From NCBI RefSeq assembly GCF_021134715.1, contig NC_060021.1, positions 9,208,501 through 9,272,500 on the forward strand: DNA of 64,000 bases. The letters run 5' to 3'. A program made the translations under genes and the position numbers. This DNA comes from Daphnia pulex. Lineage: Eukaryota > Arthropoda > Branchiopoda > Diplostraca > Daphniidae. Of this stretch, positions 47,146-59,823 are shown in pieces; the first letter of the stretch is position 1; every line of letters begins with the position of its first letter. The notes under the pieces are model-generated. The model was not told the DNA's origin, searched no databases, and saw nothing but the letters and a program-made list of their open reading frames with translations.

Positions 47146-50100
47146 AAATATTTGAACGCCCAATCAACGACGTTCTTTGCCTGTGTGGGAATACGCCGTT
47201 GCTGACGTCGTTTGAATTTTATTATTTATGTTTCAATGTCTACGCCATGAAATGGATGAAACGTTGCATTATGTATCTAGACGGTCGACGATTTTTGAAT
47301 TGATTTTCCTTCTTTTCTTGAATGAAATTTTTTTTTCTTTCTCCGTAGGGAATGGTGGAGCGTTACGTTTTGAATTGAAAATGATTTGGTTGATTTTTTA
47401 AATGTATTTGGAAATAGATTTATTTTTAATTCGGCCGTGGGGTTCGGAAAAAAAAGGGCGGGTGCGCGTCTGCGCAGTTGTCGCGGTTGATTTCCAGGGC
47501 GTGGGTGGAGCCCCGATTCCTTTTTGTGATGCATTATTGGCCTAAAACGTTCGATTCAATTTGTATTTTTTCTCGGTATCGTCTCAAATATTTGATCAGT
47601 TCTACGCAGATGATCGAAAAAGATTAAAAGACGATAAGAGGCTTTGCAACTAATAGGGTCGTTTCGGAGCGTTGTGTAATCTCTGCACGCGGGATAAATT
47701 CCACCGGGAGGAGAATAGTATTTCCTTAAAAAGAAGGAAAAAATAGAAACAACTACTGCGAATGAAATTATTATTTCAGAACCGTGCGTGGGCGGCCATG
47801 ATGGATGAATGGGTTTTGGATAAAAATCTAAACTGGAGAGAAAAAGATGATAAGAGCCCGCATGCGCCGGGCCTGGAGATGTTGTGCCCCGCAGACTCTG
47901 GGCATCCTATTCTGTTATTACGTACTACTATTACTACTACACAACATCTAGCGCAACCAACCACGAAAAAGCAGCAACTCAAATAAGAAATAAAAAGAGG
48001 GAACAAAATAAAAAAAAAGAATTACATGACATGATGACTGAATTATTCGAGCCCTGAATCTCCGGCATCTTGACTTTGAGCTTTCCATTATTATTTTTTT
48101 TGTTGTAATGTACAAAACTGACTGCCAACGAGCATGGATTGTGTACACGCGCATGTGATGACCGTATTTTTTTCTTTTTCTTTTCTTTATTACTGTACGA
48201 TGAACGAATCAAACGTGATGTTATTTGCCGCGTAATCAGGAGCCAACAACGGAACTCGGTGTCGCCGACCATTTTTCTTTTTCTGGGGGAATTTGATTCG
48301 GTTACAGTGAAGGAGAACTCGTGATTTCTTTATTTTTATCACTTGGTTTTTGTTGTTGTTGAAACAATCTAATGGCGTAGCTCTTTCGAATATTGTGTAC
48401 GGAGAATTGGCACTTTTAATTGAAATATTTTTGGAAAATGTTGTTTAAAATATTTACCTAAAATTTTTCAAGTGTATGTGTTATCTTCAGAAAAAAATCA
48501 ATTAAAATTCTAACGAATCCTGCGAGGAAAAGTAGACTAGTCCAACTTTATAGGAACACAAGTAGTTGAAATGTTGTGTGTAGTGGAATGAGCCAAGCCA
48601 GTAGGCATAATTATGAAAACTAGGAGAATCCCGCCGACTTTTTGACTCTTCGACTCCACCAACCTTGTTGAAACTTTTCCTCTCTCTCTCTCGTTACATT
48701 TTCTCTTTCTTTACAAAAAGATTTAACCCGCCGGTGATGAGCTGCTGATTACATCTTTTAAGGCATCTCTCTCTTGTATATGTTTCCCCCTTATTTTTCT
48801 TTACCGGTCCACCACGGTACAATGTAATAATATTTCAGTTGCGCGTTTGTAGGCTAGTTGTGTGTATTTTTATTTATTTATTTTTTTCTTTAAGTAGCCA
48901 GTAGAGTTGTTGTCGCCTAGTAGTTGTTTCTACTCTACTGGGGATATATAGATACAACATCTATACTAGAGATATCTGAATGTTGTTGCCGCTCCAGGGG
49001 CTACCGAGTTCCTTGTTGCTTGCTGCTGTTATTATTTATTCAAAAACAAAAAAATAATAAAATAAAATTTACAGGTTTTTTTATTTTTTTGTTTTTAGTC
49101 GATCTCGTCACACAAGTTTGTGATACCAGTTTATTTGTTTAGAAAAAAAGGACGACTTTTGATTATTTTTATTTTTTTAACTTTGTTGACCCGTTCGGTA
49201 GTTTTGTCGACTATTTTGACTTTGATTGAATTCATAGAAGAAGCGGGAAAGTAAAAAAAAAAAAAAAAATGAAGAGGAAAATTCTAAAAATGACTCGAGT
49301 CCTTATAAGACAAAAATTCCTGACCAAAAGAATATCTTGAAAAAGTAAAATAAATGTCGTTAGTTTGGTTGCAGACAAATTCACGGTGAATCGAGTCCAA
49401 GAGCTCCCTCTTCCAAAAATGGTCATGTGTGGATATTTATTTCTTCTGGAACACGAAGGGGTCTCCATCTTCGGTTGACATAGGCATAAAAACGGGGTTC
49501 GAAAAGGAAAAAATGCGCGGTGAATTTGAAATAAAAGAAAAAAAAAGACACACGGGAATAATAATGACTAGGAAGCCACCGACCGTGTAATGCCCAGTAA
49601 CTAGCGGCAGCCAACAGTACACGCCATAAGATTAGCATCGAAATGTGTCAGTTGTGCACGTATTCACGGCACATGAGCGCTCATGTTGGACGCCTTCTCC
49701 ATCTGTCTTTTCGAGCCCCGATGGCTAGGCCTAGATAGAAATCCTTGCTGCTGTTTGTAAGGATCGTGCGGAAAACACGACCATAGCACAGCAGCTGTAG
49801 ATACAAAAAAGTGAGCGCGGGGTATTTGAGTAAAAAATTGAATTGAAGAAGATTTAAAAGGCATCAAGGTGAATATGGTGAGAGAGGGGGACCGGCGATC
49901 AAAAATGCACAAGGAAGAAAAAGTGGGGAGAGAGACGACAAGATAAAAAAAAGCTCTGGGTTTGTTGTGCCTTAACGAGGATCTCGTGTTCCTCGTTGAC
50001 ATTCCATCAATCCTACCGATCTCTCTCCTATCTTTTCCCTTTTTTTTCTCTTTCTTTTCTTTTTTCTTTCACGCGTTTTAGAAATGTATAGATAGGAAAC

Positions 50101-50324
50101 CGACCATTCGGGTGGAAGGGGGGGCTTTTGCTCACGAGAGAATTTTTGGTTTTGTTTTTAAACGTGGCGCGCGCGCTGCTATTAAAATTATTTTTGAAAA
50201 TTATTTTTCCTTTTTTTTTTCTTTATTTTATTTCTTTTTTTCTTTTTCTCCGCCTGTGTTTGAACATGGAATAATCGAACCTGATGGAGCGGAGAGACCC
50301 CAGCCGTGAAGAAAGAGTGTCTCT

Positions 50325-50347
50325 TGTGTGTGTGTGTGTGTGTGTGT
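50325..50347. repeat. TG microsatellite
   Basis: About eleven TG units on the plus strand in non-coding sequence. Confidence 0.8.
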
Positions 50348-51957
50348 ATAAATAGTAAGAAGAAAAAAAAATCAAGGGAATGGAAGAACTGTGTGTGACA
50401 GCAGCTGTGATATGCAAATGAACCCTCGTCCTCATCATCTCCCCCTTTTAAACTTATTTTTTCCAAAACGAATTATTTTTGTTTCTTTCGATTTTTCTTT
50501 TTTTTTAAAATGATGTCGAGTGTTGGGTAATTTTTTCCTTTGAGATTTATTAAGGGAGAAGAAGAAAAAAGAGCATTGCGTCTGTATAAACTGGACCGTG
50601 CAGCAGTTGAACAATTTCGTGACTGAATTGACCCAGTCACGCCTGTGCTCGTATATAAACTTCCTCTTTATATTTTCATTCACAAATGAAATTCAAAGGA
50701 AAGGAGAAAAGATTCCCTTTCACCCTTTTGGTCGTTCGTCCATTTTCGTGAGTGAATATTACGCACGCCCGGCCAGTAGTAGCAACTGTTTAAACAAAAA
50801 ATACTTGTCATAAATCTCTCTCTCCCCTAGTTGACGATACCCTCGAACGGATATTAAATTGATTAAAACCCCCCAAATAAAATAATAAGTTTCCGTTTCA
50901 TACCATCAATGAATGAGGTCACAATTTTGGTTTGCAATGACGTGAATTTTGTTTATTCCAAGTGGGAGGAGGTGAAAAAAGAACCCCATTGATTTTCGAT
51001 TGGAAAACCGGTTTTTCTTTCCCTCGTCTCTTCTTGTGTAATATTTTCGGGAGAAGCAAAAAAGAGTTGCACGTTGACGTTAGGTTGTAAAGGAAAGAAG
51101 AATTAAAAAAGGGCCGCCCGTTTGGCGCTTTGAGAAGACGAGAGAGACTTGCCAAGTTTGCCATAGGGAGGGGGACGACCTCCAAGAGTCTGCTGGTGCT
51201 GTGTTTGGTAACCCCAACAGCCGGGCCGCCTGTAGAAAATAACGACACGTTTTCACGTCGGAGCGCGCACAGCTTTTTATCTCATTTGAATGCCAAAAAC
51301 AGGCCGATGAGAGAGAGAAAGAAAATGTTTTCTCTTCGTCTGTCGGGGTGGGGCGGCAGACGGGAGGAAAAAAAACCGTTGGAGGATTCCGTTTCTTACC
51401 CCTTTTGCAGCTAGCAGCAACTAGCTTCTTTTGTATAAATTGAAATTCAAATATATTCTTCCTCCTTATATAACAACTGCTGGAAGAAGTAGAAGAAAAA
51501 AGAAGGAAGACTTTTTTTTTATCTTTTTTTCTTTTTGGCGTGTGTGAGGGATGCAGCGCCGCCGTCGTTGGCGCGCCCAACTCCACCCCATTCGCCTGTC
51601 AACCGGGTGAGGGTCGTCGGGCGGACCAATGCCGAGTCGAGCAAAGGTTGAATCAAAACTCCGCCCCCATTGCCTAGTGTGCGGGTCCCTTGTGAAAAGT
51701 CGATCAACTGGGCGTGGCTAAACTAGGAGCCCCGTTTGAATGATCCCCCCTTCGTTTCCTATTGAAAAAAGAGAGTTTCGCTTTTCTTGACGGATGGTGT
51801 AGTTTGATATCCTCTCTGTCACGGCAACAGCAGCAGCCATCTTTTTTCTTTTTTTTCTTAACGCCGCAGGAGGAGGTGGTAGGAGAAGGGTTGGGTTGAG
51901 CCTCTCTTCTTTTCCATGTTTGATATCCCCCTATCTCTCTCTATCCATCCCTTCTGG

Positions 51958-52631
51958 TATATATGCATGCATGCGTGTATGGTCTACAGTGAGTAGTGCA
52001 GTGGTGGCGGTGGGTGAGAGAGGGTGGTGACGGTCGGCTCAAAAGGGAGGCAAAGGAGAGAGAGAGAAAAAGGCCTTCAAGTGGATCATCGCAGCCGCGG
52101 TCGTCAGTGATCAGCCAGTTCCCGACCGAGACGGACTCTCTCCCTTTACTCGGCTGCTCCCGCCGATTTTTTTTTATTTATTTTTTTTATTTTTAAATTG
52201 AAAAACAAAACAAAAAAAAAAAAAACTTTGACGATTTTTTGTAAATTTTATTTTTAAAATTATTTATTTTGTTTTATGTAAATATTTGTCGAGTGTCTAA
52301 GTGGGGTGGGAAGATTAGATTTTTGTCAATTTGCAATTTCAAAAGTCGTCAAAGAAATTCGAAATTTTATTTATTTTTAAATTGTTGACTTGAGATGGTG
52401 GGGGTTCAACATTTGGTCAGTCGATAATCGGCATGTCATTTAAGTTCAAGTGTCTTCAGTTTGTACAAAAAAACAAACAACTTTTTATTTGGTTATCTAA
52501 TAAGAGAAAAACCTCGCTCCCAAAATTGTCCCTCCCCACAAGACCAAGAAGATATTTCACGCTCCGGGCGCAAGAGTCTAGAAATTTATTTCGACTCGAT
52601 TCTACCAATTTGTGTTAATTTAATTAACCAG
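51958..52631 (+). promoter_or_regulatory. Candidate promoter and non-coding first exon
   Basis: TATATAT at 51958-51964 is followed about 25-30 nt later by CTACAGTGAG, an initiator-like string. The next 180 nt are GC- and purine-rich, unlike their surroundings. A strong splice donor (ACCAG then GTATGTAA) occurs at 52631/52632. No convincing coding frame lies between, so a 5' UTR exon of about 0.64 kb spliced to exons outside the window fits. This is inference from core-promoter and splice motifs only. Confidence 0.3.
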
Positions 52632-54570
52632 GTATGTAACAAAAAAGTCCCAAAATTAAATTTTTTTTATTTCAAACAAGTTTCATGGTTCACAGTGTCG
52701 AAAAGAAAATGTTGGAATTTCTGGGAAATTGACTAGTGTAAATAGATACAAGTCGCTACCGAAATGTAAAACATAGTCGAGGGCTATAATAATAATTAGG
52801 TAATATTATGGTGACGCGATATGTTGTAAAGTTGTACTCAAAAGTGCCTTTTTTTGTTGTTGTTGTACACCGACCGTTCGTGTGTGCATCATTAGATGCC
52901 GTTGTGTGTACGTACACGACCGTTTTTTCCCCCTTTCGTGAGTGTCGCCGGGTTTTATTTGAACAGTTTTTTACTTGTGAGAGTGTCGGGAAAAAATAGG
53001 AAAAAGATTTTTTTACGAGCCAGGGAAATTTTTTTTTCTACCGAAATTACGACTCGGTTTATTTTAAAGAAGATTCTCGCATTTACGAATCACGTAATAA
53101 AAAGAAGGAAAAATGAAATAAAAATCTGAAAAAGGGGAAAAAAAATTCTTGAAATGGAAAGAAAAGGGAACGAAATGTAATCGGGCGCTGTGAGGCAAGA
53201 AAAAAGAAGATGGAAAAAATAAAAGAGAAAGTGGATGGACCTTATAGAGACGACGAGTCTGCTAGTGTTTCAAGACCTCGAAAACTTTTTTTTAAATTTA
53301 TTTTTTAAAGAAAGATTTAGATTTCTTCGTCTTTTTTTCGATGGGGGATTTCTTTTTATTTAGATAGAAGAAGCAGCAGATGTTGTGTCTTAATAAAAAT
53401 GTACGGAGAAACCTTAGAATTACCCTTCCGAAAAACAATTTTAAACTCGTCGCGTTCTAGTTGAAATGCGATAAATATCGAAAAAGGACCACCTCCAGTG
53501 CTTGACAAAATGATGGCTCGTTTTGTTTCTTTTTTTCTTTTATTTCAAATAAATATTTTCAAAAAAATCCCGGGGCAGCAGAAAAACGACACGTTTTCAT
53601 CACTCGAAATGTCTTTCCATTAGTTGCGCTACATACCAAAATCCATTCGCCCAAGTTATTTTTCCATTGCGGCATTTCGTTTCGTAAAAATAGTTGAAGT
53701 ATTTGAATATTCCCCCCAAGGTTAAATTTAAAAGAAAAGAAGAAAAAAACCGAAAAAAACCAAGTTGAGTTGTGTAACCCGTTACGATCCTAATGTTTCT
53801 CCTAGGCAGAAAGTGCCCGACGGTCCGAATGGTTATTTATTCGAAACGGAGCGAAGGTTTTTGTGTCTGCACGTGCGGAATAGTATAGACGGACGAAGAT
53901 GGGAGCCAAGAAGAAACAGACGGAATATAGGCAGCTCAGCAAGTAGTATGTGTTTGTTACCAGCTAAGACTTCTTCTTCTTCTTTTAGTACGATATGCAA
54001 ATGAAGCCAGTCTGCGTTAGAGAGAGAGCGTCTCATCACGCGATAGGGCGCGTCTTGTTGCCGTCGGCCTTGAAGGGCCATTACACATTCTATCTTTTTA
54101 TTTTATTTTTTTTTTCTTCTTCTTTTATTATTCCCGCCATTATGTACGAGAAATATAGTATATTTTTTTTAAAGAATAAGAAACATCCCAGTCATTTTTC
54201 TTCTTTAGGGGACCGATTACAATCAAACTGCCTTAGATATTCCGAAAACATTTTTTTTTGTTTTTTTGTTTTTCTCTCCAAATATTTTTTTTTCTGACAC
54301 ATTTCACAGCCGTCGGTTTTTAAAAAGAAAATCGAGAGTTTGATTGAAAATTTCAAAAAAAAAAAAAGGTTTAATCATAGTCATGTGGTCTGAGAGAAGT
54401 AGGCCTGGAACTAGTTATTGCCTTGGTTTATTGCTTGTCTCTACAAGAAGAGGAGGAGGAGTAGGGTCGGCACGCAAGACTGACGCAATCTCATTTCTTC
54501 CGTCTACCTGTGTCCATTTTATTTAGAGGGGAGAGAGAGAAAAGAAGAGGCCTAGCTTGCTTTTTAATAT

Positions 54571-54591
54571 CACGGACATGACATGTCCGTG
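54571..54591. promoter_or_regulatory. 21-bp perfect palindrome
   Basis: CACGGACATG and its exact reverse complement flank one central A. The GGACATG core resembles p53-family half-sites (RRRCATGYYY with one mismatch). It lies in non-coding sequence. Confidence 0.4.
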
Positions 54592-56234
54592 TGACCCCTA
54601 TGGGCCTAGAACACACATTTTCTCTTTTTCTAACGCGCTTTTTCTTTTTCAAACTTAACTTCTCCTTTTTTTTCTGATTTCACTTTCACCGTCCATCAGC
54701 CGGCCTGTCCGTCACTATGCCCGTCTCCCGTCTGCTGCTCCTGGGTCCCCTCCTTTTTTCTTCTTGCCTTTGGGCAACTGGCCATAACTATTTTTCTGTT
54801 TCTCTTGTCAAATGATTCACGACAGCTACAACACAAGTCTGGGCTGCTCCGAGGGTTACAAAAAATCACCAGACCTCCTGTCTTTTGTCCCTTTCAATTA
54901 CGTAAGACTGACGGGGAATTTTACGCACTTAACATGTAAAAATAACGAAAACCATAATATTCATTTTTAAATTCTGGCCACGGTGAAACAAATAACTTAA
55001 AACCAAAAAAAGTAAAAAATTGAATGGAACAAAGTATAGTTGAAACGTAGTTTTGTTTTGTTATTACTGGGGTCCTTGATTTTTATTTGTTGGTTTTTTT
55101 TTTAAAACGAGTTTGGCGAGCTGGGTGCAATTTCCAGTTTGACCAGCGTTTTTCATTTGGTCGCCGTGTTAAACCAAAAATTGCGCATTAGAATTTCGCT
55201 TTGTTCGAGGAGAATTGAGTTTTGTGTGACCTTTGTTTTTTTTTGTAACGAGTATTTGAGCTGACACGTTTTGAATCAATCTTTCAATTGTTTTTTGGGT
55301 GAGGACTCCCTGGACTGGGCCCTCCTGCCGGGAATCCTCATCACCGTCTCAACGGTAGGCCTCCGTCTACATTTAGGCCAAGGGATATTATAGGGGGCCA
55401 TCCTCTTTCAAAAAGGAGATAGAGATGTTTGAATAACTCATTACAAAACGAATTGCAACTACGGATACAAATCTAAAGAGAGAGCGCTTCTGTAACTGAC
55501 AGGTTGTTCTCTTTAATATTTCCGAACGGCCATCACGACACCCAAAAATAGTAATTCGGGACAGAAAAAGTGTGGGAGGTATACACAAAATGTGACACAC
55601 ACAACTTTGAGATTTTGTTTCACTGTTTCTAAAAATAAAAAAATCCCCCCATCACGTAATCCGAGCCTCCCCCCCCCCCCCCTTACAGCCACCGCATTAA
55701 GGATTTTAGACTTTTCTCCCGTTTGATTTCGATTTAAAAAAGAAAAGAAAAAGTTAAAATTTCGTGTCTTTTGTTTCCAAGTACGTAACAACCCTTCTGT
55801 CGACGGTCGTCACGTCCCCCGGAACGTGGTCTGCCCTCGGTTGGATAAAAATCCATCCATCCATCCATCCGATCCTGGATCGATAAATATATAAGAGAAA
55901 GGAACTTACTCTTTTTGAGTCTCCCCATTCCGTTTACATAAGAGAGAGAGAGATCAAGGCTGGGGTGATATGGGGAAGGGTTAGACAATGGCGTCCGCAC
56001 GGCGGATGATGATGAGTTTGTGTGTGCGTACTACGTACGTACCCCTTTGGCTCGTCTGCATACATTCGTTTTTTAGATTTATCAGAAATTGAATAGAAGC
56101 GCCGGGGTAGTAATTTGATGCCTCTGCTTCATGCAGTTGGGATGCAGTGGCCTGATGGGGGGCTAACTTGGGTTGTGTTGGAGGATCTCCCCCCCTCATC
56201 CAGCTGGAAACCCCAACCACCACACGATCGGATG

Positions 56235-56266
56235 GTTGCCATAGAAACGAACGAACAAAATGGCGG
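56235..56266. promoter_or_regulatory. X-box (RFX/DAF-19 type) next to ATGGCGG
   Basis: GTTGCCATAGAAAC at 56235-56248 fits the nematode DAF-19 X-box consensus GTHNYYATRRNAAC at every position. ATGGCGG, the core of YY1-type promoter motifs, follows at 56260-56266. RFX sites of this kind usually lie close upstream of genes for cilia; no such coding exon is visible nearby. Confidence 0.4.
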
Positions 56267-59154
56267 ACTAGAACCAATCGAACGGCTTTTTTTAAATTTT
56301 TGTTCCTTTTGGCCGTCTAACTTTTGTCAATTGTCCAAGTGAGCATCTTATAAAGAATCGCTAAACAGTTGTTGAATTTATGTCAAATGATTTTGAATGA
56401 GTTAGTTTTTCTTTTTAGTTTTTTCCCGATTGCGTGTAGTGCGCCGATTTGAGTCGCCGCTTGCAACCAGTTCTCTCTTTCTTTAACGAGATGATAATTT
56501 TGTCCTTCGGGGGTCTTTTAATCACCTCCACGTCTTAGTTGGACCCCAGTCGCCATCGTGAAAAAACCTGTCCCGTATGCAAATGTCGAAATCGAATCGG
56601 AATAATCGAATTGGCCTTAACAATTCAATGTTACTGACTGGATATTCTTTCTCTTTTTGGCAAGCCCCAACTTGTTTTGAACCTTTTCGAAAGATTTGAA
56701 GAATCTTGCGGGAGAATGTTTAACTGGTCGGATACGGCGTGACGGATGGGGGGACTCCATCAGCCCGAAAAAAGAAATATAACTTTTTTGAGACGGAACG
56801 AATCGAAAGGAAAAAGTTTTGGATATTTCTCTCTTCTTGTCTCGTCGTTTTTGAATTTCAAAGTGCTGGGCCTTCGAAAAAAGAAATGTAAACTTTTTTG
56901 GAGACTTTTCTCGTTCGTGATAGAAACTGATAAGGTGGGGAGACTCTTGACATATCGAAATTTATGTATGTAAGCCTTTTTTTATTATTTTTCTTCTTTT
57001 TTTCTTTGAGAAAGTTTGTCGGTCGAAAAAGTGGGAAAGCCGGCGATATTGTAGATTAAACACGCCAACGGTCCCGTCTTCTTCTTCTTCTTCTTCTTCT
57101 AGTCGATGGCTCCTTTTATTTGTTTGTTTGCCGGGACGTGACGACAGACCGTAGATGGGGCGGTCAAGGTCACCTCCTCACGTTTGTACCTCGAAAAGAT
57201 TTTTTGTGTTTCTTCTTTTTTGGTCAGGATCCAACACACGTAAAAATAAGATAGAAGAAATGTTTAGGATATTGATAGTCGCACTCTGCGCCATTTTGGC
57301 GTGTATAGGATTGACCCTTGTTATCACGCAGGATTTATGGGCTTATTAAGAATCTAATGACGATATCGATTGTTGATGCTGATTATTTTTCTTTTCTTGA
57401 TTTGATTTATTCCAGATTGTTTACGCCCGCCAATCTGTGGGAAAACGGATGGAATTGGGAACAAAACGAAAGTTGTGTGTCTCTATTTGGATGTTTCGTT
57501 TCAAAATCTGCACCCAAGGCCAACAACTCGATCCCGTCAACTTCGTGACATTGGCTCCTAACTGCGACGCTCACGTCGTTATTTCAAACAAAACAACAAA
57601 TTCAATTCAAGTTTATTTTTTGAAATTTTTTCAAGTGAAATCATTCCAGCCATCCGGTTTTTTCTCTCGTATAATGTGTGTCACTGGCTGCGTGTGTCGC
57701 CGTGTGTGTGTGTGTGTGTGGGGACATAAAATGTATTGATTGGGGCGGGTCCCTTTTTTGGTTGAGGCCACCCAACCCTCCTTTTTTTATCCCCATTTCG
57801 CCCCCAATGCCACCCAATACGCGAATCCCATTTTTTCTCTTCCGTATAGGTACAGCACACACACATACATTCTGGTGGGTGATAATACCACCCCATTTTT
57901 AGACCTACCCCTCTTCCGGAAGAAGGAGGCCTACGTGTATATTGAAAGAGGGGGGGGGGATCGATCGGTGGGTGGAAGGAGGAGCTATCTATCACTAGCC
58001 ATTGGTCACCTTTTTACCAAATAACGCCAGAAAAACGGGTGGGGTGATAGGATATTTTTGAGGGTACAATGTACATACAGTAGAGCATGCGCTGGATTCT
58101 AGGAGGCCTAGTAAAAATCAAACATTTTATTTCTAGTTTTGTAGGAGGAATAAATGAATAACCAAGTACCCGAAACGATAGGTGAGAACCTCCCAGTGAG
58201 GACGACATCCAAATCAATTGATTTATACATTGAAATTTCTTGAACAAAATTGTCTCAATCGAACGAGTGAAGAGGCTACAGTTTGACGCCCAAGTTGAAT
58301 GTCCCAAAAGTGTCGTCATAGTAACAGTTTCTTTTCTATATGTAGGCCCAGGTCGATAAGCTTCGTGCTTGTGTGTGTGTGTGTCTTTTCTTTCTTTCTT
58401 TCTCATTTCCAGTTTGAAATCGTCGTCGAATGGATGTGACGTGTCGCTAGCGAGGTATAGAGTTCCTACGTCTTGTCACTGAATTCAAGTCGATTGGTAG
58501 GAACTTCATACCGTGCTCTCGACGCCAATCCGATAGTCTCCGATTCATCGTCTTTTATTTGTCAAATTATTACACGGGTGAGACATTTGCATATACATTT
58601 TGTTTATAATTAATCGTCGCTCAAAGAAAAAGAAATATGCATGTCTGGATGTTTGACATATTAACTCAATAAATAAGGTTTCTTTTGAATTCATGATTTT
58701 CTGATTGGTTCATTCTTCAAACACGGCGGACTATATAGTTGTTCTTTTTTTATTTTTATTATTATTCTTTCCCGGTTGTCCCGATTAAGTTTCCATGGTA
58801 TATGCACAACTCAAAAAGAAGGGAGGATGTTACGTGTACGGCTTCCCGGCGTTGTCCACCTCCTTTTTTTGTTTTTCCTTTTTGGGTTTAAGTTTGTCTG
58901 TCGTGTAGACAAACGGGGAAAATGTGTCGCCTTCGATTAGTGTGTGGAATCGAAACTGATTGGCGACATGATGGGATCTCTCAATTGATTAAATCCCAAC
59001 TAAATTTTTTCGTGGAAATGCGCGGGACGGATTGCGTTTGAATAATTGATTGGAATTCTTCCGTCAATAATTGAGTCGACAACCGTTTTGAATGAAGAGC
59101 TGAAAATTCTTTGATAACGTTTCACTTTTTTTTTAACTCCCTCCCCCCGAGGCA

Positions 59155-59199
59155 GCCGCCATCTTTGTCGTCTTGCGCAACTCGAGTTGCGCACTGGTA
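59155..59199 (+). promoter_or_regulatory. YY1-like motif, 20-bp palindrome and splice donor
   Basis: GCCGCCATCTTTG (reverse of the YY1 core CAAAGATGGCGGC) is followed by the perfect palindrome TGCGCAACTCGAGTTGCGCA at 59174-59193, then CTG and the strong donor GTAAGT. A pyrimidine-rich stretch ending in AG precedes it. It could be an alternative first exon or a 40-nt micro-exon of a plus-strand transcript. Confidence 0.3.
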
Positions 59200-59800
59200 A
59201 GTAAAAAAAAAAAAAATATTATTTTTTCATCCAAACAAATTTACATATTTAAATTGTATGCGCGTACGTCGAACAATAAAAAAAGAAGGGGGCTGAATGG
59301 GAGAAGAATGGATGTGGGAGGTTTCGTCAATTGGGTATAGCAGCAGTAGTAGGGGGAGGCGGTGAAATATTGTTGTCTACTGCGCGGAAGTTGCATGCGA
59401 ACAGACTAGGGAAAAAGAAGAAAAGCGTTTGGGATTGGGTAACAATTTTCTTGGTGGAATGACACGACAATAGAAGAAGAAGAAGAAGAAGAAGCGTATT
59501 AGATGTAATAATAATAGCGGCGGAAGAGAGCGGAAGACGCACGCACACAATATCTCTCTCCCCCTGCCCAACCAAATATATGCAGATGATTGCCATCATC
59601 GACAAAAGAAGAAATTTAAACTAAAGGGTTATTGCTCCTCTGCCGAGACACAAGAAGATGCCGCCGCATTGTGTGTGTGTGTGTCTGTCCTGTCTAGTAC
59701 ATTATCTAGACATTACACAAGAGCCCTTCTTCTTTTTCTTCTGTATCCCCCTGGTTTTTTGTTTGATTCACTTGTCTAAAGTAGAGCACGGCGGGGGAAA

Positions 59801-59823
59801 CTCTCTCTCTCTCTCTCTCTCTC
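59801..59823. repeat. CT microsatellite
   Basis: About eleven CT units on the plus strand in non-coding sequence. Confidence 0.8.

Noticed and set aside
54844..55600. Possible exon in less repetitive sequence
   Set aside because: All frames carry frequent stops and there is no pair of good splice sites.
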